Origin: Phoronis australis
Taxonomy: Eukaryota > Phoronida > Phoronidae
NCBI GenBank assembly: GCA_002633005.1
Contig: NMRA01000066.1
Location: 506,940-570,939 of the forward strand
DNA length: 64,000 nucleotides
Direction: 5' to 3'
Numbering within the stretch: position 1 is the stretch's first letter; each line of letters begins with the position of its first letter. A model generated the notes under the pieces. It was not told the DNA's origin. It saw only the letters and a list, made by a program, of their open reading frames with translations, and ran no database searches. Made by a program: the position numbers and the translations under genes. This document shows positions 59,199-64,000 of this stretch, in pieces.

Positions 59199-59405
59199 AT
59201 TTCTGTGTATTACGACCCGGATGACCTGTCGCGGAAAATCCAGTGACGTTCTCTGAAGCCCGCAGTGTCGGTGTACGAGTTCGCCGCCGCATCGGATGAC
59301 CCCACGAGCGGTAAACACGGGACCCACTTGACAGTCACGGACGGCTATTTATCCATTGTGTTCGACATTCTATCGCGGGGGTTCAATTACATCACCTATA
59401 TTTGA
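59199..59405 (+). pseudogene. Coding-like relic, possibly from an ionotropic glutamate receptor-like gene
   Basis: After an acceptor-like CATCAG at 59198, the frame reads ISVYYDPDDLSRKIQ, TGA (59244-59246), then RSLKPAVSVYEFAAASDDP and later DGYLSIVFDILSRGFNYI before TGA at 59403. The second part resembles the start of the S1 ligand-binding lobe of ionotropic glutamate or IR-type receptors (V-x-E then GY-x2-D-hydrophobic then NY/FTY). The base composition is coding-like and richer in CpG than its flanks. An in-frame stop and absent pore and transmembrane exons suggest a fragment. The family match is weak, and it could be a different protein or chance. Confidence 0.3.
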
Positions 59406-60390
59406 TAGCCCACTGCTGACCGGAGCAAAGGTGTTTATTCAAGTCATAAGTAAATACTTTGCACCTATATAATGCGGCCGGCGCTTTTATTTTTTATAGA
59501 ACTTCGAACGGCCACACGCACACATGCAAGAATGGACAAGATTGGATTGAGCTGTTTATCTGGAGTAATCCACTTGCTTGTGTAAAGAGAAACTTAGAGG
59601 GAATCCCACGGATGAGGCTTAAGGAAACTAAGGTGAACAGGTATAGTGCAGGTGAGCGAGTCGAAGCACCTGTAGTTAACTTTCCTTTAATGATCGCCGA
59701 CACAGGTGAAAAGAATATCAAAATAAAAACGCATTGAATTTTTTAGTTTACGGACGTGCGCAACGGTTTTATCGCCGTAAACATAAATGTGCACTACGTC
59801 CCACACGGGAATCCTGGTGAACTACTACAAGTAGTAAATCTTTGTCGCTGGGTAAACGATTATGTGAAATTATGGGAATAAATCTTAGTAAACGATTATG
59901 TCATTTGAAGAGACTTGTGATATGACCGATTTCATAACTATTTTAGTGGTTGGAATCAAGTAGCAATTTGAAATCATGGAAAAGTTTATTTTAGTTTAAG
60001 CTCTAATATTTGAGTCTGATAGACCAAGGGTTTCGATGAATTTGGCTTTTTATCGACAGATGCGCCGGTGTGAGGTCGTAGGTTAAATGTAACACAAAAA
60101 CATGCTGATTATAGTCTCTTACCGCATTTCTGTTTGACATAAAAAGTTGAAACATCGGCGTCAGAACGTCGGCCCTTAATGATAACGCTATAATCTGCTA
60201 AATTTAATATATATTGAATTATTCTCCGCAGATTGATAATGTATATTTTATTTCACAGAATTTACTGCTGTCAAAAGTGGGGTATCCTTTCAAGAGGCTT
60301 GATAAAGAGTCAACGACTGATTTGACATTCCTAAGACCTTCACTTGGCTACAAACAGAATTTTTGACCACGTGATAATTGAGTCTTGTCA

Positions 60391-60409
60391 TTGCTCTTTC
60401 GCCGTCAGA
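60391..60409 (+). other. Probable splice acceptor before the 441-residue coding exon
   Basis: A pyrimidine-rich run, TTGCTCTTTCGCCGTCAG, ends at 60408. An exon beginning at 60409 would carry a 77 base leader before ATG 60486. No coding frame enters from upstream, because an in-frame TAA lies at 60438-60440. Confidence 0.45.
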
Positions 60410-60485
60410 TAGTATTGAGAACTGTTACGCTATGAGTTAAGCTGGGCAAGAAAGCAGAATTAAAAGGATTATCAAAAGGCAAATA

Positions 60486-61811
60486 ATGGGAACGCAACTT
60501 TACGATAAATATTTCGATGTGCAGATGTGCACGCGACGCGGCGACCCGGTGACAAAAGCGACACCGTGTGGGCAACAAGAGATAAAATACATTCCAACAT
60601 ATGAACACGAAATCGACGAGCTGCTTTTGAGTAGCAGAGCGAAGCAAAGTCTTACTAGGAACTCGCCAATAAACGGACGTGTCGTTCGCGAGACTTTGAC
60701 GCCCAGTAGGCGGAAATCACAAGACACGGTTGCTAGTATACCTAATACTCTCGAGAACCCCCTGATTGCCTGCCAAAAGTGTCATACGTCTTACGAAGGA
60801 GGCTCTTGTGTTCATGTGTGTAACACTCGAAGGTCCGAGCAAAAACTAAGTTTGGTTAACAAATGTATGACAGAGATCATCAAAGATCTAGATCCGTGCA
60901 CCCAAAAGCCAGTGTCTTCGAAACAAGCCAGTTACAAATCGCTTGTAAAGTCTGTGAATAATGCCCAGAAAAGCGTAATGGAAATAGTGAAACGGAATTC
61001 CAATGAGCGACAAAAGTTTTCGAGCAAAGACGTGAATAGCTCGGTTGATTCTTCACCAAAAGACAGAGCAGCATGTCGTCCGGACAGTTTTTGTCCCTCG
61101 ACGCTGAAGGACACAACAGGAATTGTTAAAAGAAGACATGTCGGCGTTACAAAAACCGACATGAGCTGTGACCAAGCTCTCAAAGAGAACGGTTTTGACG
61201 TTTCAAATCAGTTTCCTGTCTGTGATTCGAGAAACTACATCAAAAGAAGTTTCCAAAGTAATGGTAGGAAAAATAATTCAGGAACTAAAGTAAACGATTT
61301 ATGCACAGGTCAGCATGGTTCTTTATGTGATTCTAAAAGTTGCACGCAAAGCCCTGACGGAGGCAATACTGACCAGTCACCACTGAATTATACCGAAGAC
61401 GACCACATATACGAGTCGATACCCTACGACATGGACAGAATTGTTTCCTCTGATTGTCGAAAGGTGCCGCCTGCTTTACCTCCTCGACCACCGACGATGC
61501 GGAAGAAAACGGAAACAGCATCGATTGCGAAACTAATAACGCGATCGCCACGTATGGGAACAAAAATGTTTGCTCGAACGAAGACACACCAGCAGCACTC
61601 GAACCATCCAAATTACGCGCGAGTAACGCGGTCCCACCCGAGCCGTGGACACTTAACTGGCCCTAACACCAGCGAATGTCGCCGCGCCAGTGCGCCTGGC
61701 CTGCTGGCAGTAAATTCATTGAAGGACAACGAATACGCTGTGATTACAAACTATAAGAAATACACCGTGCATGATGTCATTGAAAGTATCCGAAGAGTGG
61801 AAGCGGATTAA
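60486..61811 (+). CDS. Unrecognised 441-residue protein with SH3-binding and tyrosine motifs
   Basis: A single uninterrupted frame from ATG 60486 to TAA 61809-61811. An in-frame TAA at 60438-60440 precedes the start. The protein is hydrophilic with no evident signal peptide or membrane segment. Visible features: a possible Cys/His knuckle (C96-x2-C99-H, C108-x3-C112), Lys/Ser-rich middle, an acidic tyrosine patch (Y309-ESI, Y314-DMD), a class II SH3-binding core P329-x2-P332-x-R334 within VPPALPPRPP, a basic Arg/His-rich stretch, and a conserved-looking tail with Y417-AVI and a terminal helix. This suggests a cytoplasmic adaptor, but I recognise no family. A good acceptor lies at 60408/60409, so the start codon probably sits in the last exon after a 5' untranslated intron. 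Confidence 0.7.
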   Translation: MGTQLYDKYFDVQMCTRRGDPVTKATPCGQQEIKYIPTYEHEIDELLLSSRAKQSLTRNSPINGRVVRETLTPSRRKSQDTVASIPNTLENPLIACQKCHTSYEGGSCVHVCNTRRSEQKLSLVNKCMTEIIKDLDPCTQKPVSSKQASYKSLVKSVNNAQKSVMEIVKRNSNERQKFSSKDVNSSVDSSPKDRAACRPDSFCPSTLKDTTGIVKRRHVGVTKTDMSCDQALKENGFDVSNQFPVCDSRNYIKRSFQSNGRKNNSGTKVNDLCTGQHGSLCDSKSCTQSPDGGNTDQSPLNYTEDDHIYESIPYDMDRIVSSDCRKVPPALPPRPPTMRKKTETASIAKLITRSPRMGTKMFARTKTHQQHSNHPNYARVTRSHPSRGHLTGPNTSECRRASAPGLLAVNSLKDNEYAVITNYKKYTVHDVIESIRRVEAD

Positions 61812-64000
61812 TGGTGCAGATGTGTTTTTCCTTGAACTCATCTAAATTGTCTAAAATTCACCCCCAAAAAACCATTAACGCTGTTAGAATTTTAAATCTA
61901 GATTCGTGATGATGCTCCATGTTTTAACATACATTAACATTACCTTCTGTTTCTGGGTGCAATTCTACTTTATTTCGACACCTTTATTCAACAACGCGGC
62001 AGTATCTATTTTGATACAGTTATCGATTTCTCAAGTGCAATTTATAATTTATGAAAATTGATTTAAAACGACACCACTCATAATGAGTGTTTATAGATTA
62101 GTGAGATATTTATATTTCAAAAAGGCTATCTACTCGCATCTGTAGGTTAGCCTGAGTGGATAAAACTCATTCCAGCCAAACATTGGTTTCGCTGAAGTCA
62201 TTAGTGTCAGTTAAAAAGAACAATAAGTGGAAGAATCATGGGGAAATATAAATTGTATTGCTTGAAGAATAGCAATGCTGCTTACGTGATGGTTCAATAA
62301 AGAACAATCGTCTAATTCCGTAATCTGCCGTCTGCTTCCTGTTGACTTAATTTACACCCACTTGCCTGCTGACGTCAGTGTTCTTCGAGCTGACTTATCA
62401 GACTGTGAAAAGTATTTTTTGACAAATTAGACCGACACACACGACACGATTTTTCGACGCCAACATTGTGGTGTCGTGTGCGCTGGTTCAAGATAACTCA
62501 TAGACAAAATCACAAGTTGTCGGCTGAGCATCAAATATATTTGATTGAAAGACATCTTGTCGTGCCATGTCGTATCGTATGGGTTGCTGCCGATTATTTG
62601 TGGTGACCAAGGCTTGTGAGCTGAAATCAAAATCAAGATATAGGTGTTCAGACAGGTCGTATAAAACAAAAGTTCGAGCGTAGCAGGAAATCACGTTCGA
62701 CTAACATGTGCTACAGTGCATGCTAGTTCCCAACCCAAGTAGTTGATTATTTTCAAAACCTCGGCACAACAAAAATCGTATCGCGTGCGCTTGTTCAACA
62801 GTCATCAATGATCGCGAGACCTTACCCGAAGATAGTGTGCTGACCGCAAGAGCATTGAAATGTACAGAGACACCTTTGTACTCTATTTTCACTAAGAAAA
62901 CTGACAGGAATACACAAGCGAACTTGGACGAAGGTTCTTCCTGATAATCTTTTTTCAAGACGACCTCGATTTTCAAAAAACAAATTACATTGAATATGTT
63001 TGAAGCATAACTACCGAGCTCCTAGTAGTCAACTTGTATACACTGGGTGGATATCTGGGAGATGGTTCCCTGATATAAACAAAAATACGAATTTTCGGTT
63101 GATTTCATTTTTTCTAGACAACAAAAAGAAAAGGAAAGAGTCTTTAAGCAATGTCGCTGGCGCACAACAATTATACATACACAAAACGTACCGAGAGTGG
63201 CGTAGACGAAGTAATATCCCACGAGACATTATTCCTCGTATCGACCGAGACCGAAGATCTTGGTCGATATGCAAAATAATATATTTATCGAATTTCTGAG
63301 TTTATTTCATTTTTTCGTCAGATTTTTTAAATACTTCACTCAGACTGTTCACGAAGCGGATCACATCCCATATGAATGTACTTGCGCGTTAGGTTGCAAG
63401 TTTTCTCTAGTAAAAGAAACAGTTTTAAATGTAATGATTTATTACTTGAAAAATAGATATCAAAGATGTAAACAACGGTAACTGTGCATTGAACTTGTAA
63501 AAAGCTACGGACACAGCGTATGACTTTGGGCATTACTTCATTGATTTGTGAAAACAAAAATAGTTATGTTTTATTTATCACCCCGCTGAGCAAATTTTGC
63601 AACCAGAGAAACTCAAACATATCGCATGCTTACCACACAATTGCTCGAGACATTTCATCACGGTAAATTCCACACAATAGGATGAATAATTTGTCATCAC
63701 CGAGGAAAACTATGGTATCATCGATTGTTAACTGCTGTCAATCAATACACCAAATGATTATATCCGCTTCGTTCATTCCAAATAAAACAGTTTGGGTCAT
63801 GTTTTTATTTATTGCCGTTTGTGTCTCGCAACATCCCTTGTCTTATCGACACAATACGGCCATTTTTATGAACAGCTAGGTGAATGTAGACTGTCTTTTC
63901 ATTACAAATCAATTTGAAACAAACTAACAGAAAAGACGTTAATATCTTTCGCCTTGGATTCTATATACGCTTCAATTTGTTAAAATGGCGATAAACCCGC
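61812..64000. other. 3' untranslated region and downstream sequence
   Basis: 61812-62320 is the likely 3' untranslated region of the 441-residue gene. 62320-64000 is AT-rich with short frames on both strands, none recognisable as protein, and no clear repeat. Confidence 0.5.
62296..62301 (+). terminator. Poly(A) signal AATAAA for the 441-residue gene
   Basis: The canonical hexamer lies 485 bases after the stop codon on the same strand. It gives a 3' untranslated region of ordinary length. Confidence 0.55.

Larger units (their letters stand above)
49400..60390. other. Intergenic region with no confident gene
   Basis: It holds an AAGCTTAAC short tandem repeat (51069-51110), a GCGCATGCGC palindrome (50160-50169), a 331 bp foldback (54560-54890), a C-run and GC-biased stretch (55090-55330), a duplicated TTCTTTTATTAATAA (56805-56835) and the coding-like relic at 59199-59405. 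The frame 57316-57471 ends at a strong donor (GAG|GTAAGT) and could be a first exon of the gene at 60486, but it has no recognisable protein. Confidence 0.5.

Noticed and set aside
1-64000. CRISPR arrays, bacterial operons, viral or toxin genes
   Set aside because: No spacer-repeat array was seen; the tandem repeats present have no unique spacers. No viral protein or toxin domain was recognised, and gene structure is eukaryotic throughout.

Overview
The window is AT-rich animal nuclear DNA: long introns with GT-AG borders, short phased coding exons scattered over tens of kilobases, many short inverted-repeat elements, minisatellites and no bacterial-style operons. Protein similarity points to an invertebrate bilaterian, because one gene is the single-copy type ancestral to vertebrate RASSF1/3/5. 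I cannot name the species from the sequence alone.

Three genes can be supported. (1) On the + strand, 5494-39682, a RASSF1/3/5-family gene: a 1.37 kb first coding exon with an unfamiliar 457-residue N-terminal region, the C-terminal half of a C1 zinc finger, a linker, a Ras-association domain and a terminal SARAH domain. All seven exon junctions have matching phases. (2) On the - strand, 48584-43619, a complete three-exon TUSC2 (FUS1) gene encoding 112 residues, close to the 110 of human TUSC2, with an N-terminal myristoylation-type sequence. The two genes converge, with stop codons 3.9 kb apart. RASSF1 and TUSC2 are also neighbours in human 3p21.3, so this looks like conserved microsynteny, apparently with one gene inverted relative to human. 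(3) On the + strand, 60486-61811, a 441-residue single-exon coding sequence of unknown family with an SH3-binding proline motif and possible SH2-type tyrosine motifs, with a poly(A) signal at 62296.

Layout: 1-5493 is upstream or 5' untranslated sequence with a tandem-duplicated block. 5494-6865 is the first RASSF coding exon. 6866-26455 is a 19.6 kb intron packed with foldback elements. 26456-39682 holds the remaining RASSF exons. 39683-43618 is shared 3' space. 43619-48584 is TUSC2, whose first intron carries a cluster of palindromic elements. 48585-49400 is the probable TUSC2 promoter, with an NRF1-type palindrome and an ETS-type site. 49400-60400 is largely non-coding, with a 331 bp foldback and a coding-like relic with weak resemblance to ionotropic glutamate receptors. 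60409-62320 is the third gene.

The window has three single-base N positions (3550, 14509, 33364). Each lies exactly between two near-identical tandem copies of 0.5-1.3 kb. This is the pattern expected when an assembler places two alleles in tandem. One such pair duplicates a RASSF coding exon, so that duplication should not be read as biology without checking.

Functionally, RASSF proteins link Ras-type GTPases to the Hippo/MST kinases through their RA and SARAH domains, and TUSC2 is a small, myristoylated, mitochondria-associated tumour-suppressor protein in vertebrates. The main result is the ancient RASSF-TUSC2 neighbourhood and the unusual N-terminus of this RASSF protein. I found no evidence for a wholly new system such as a defence island or CRISPR array.
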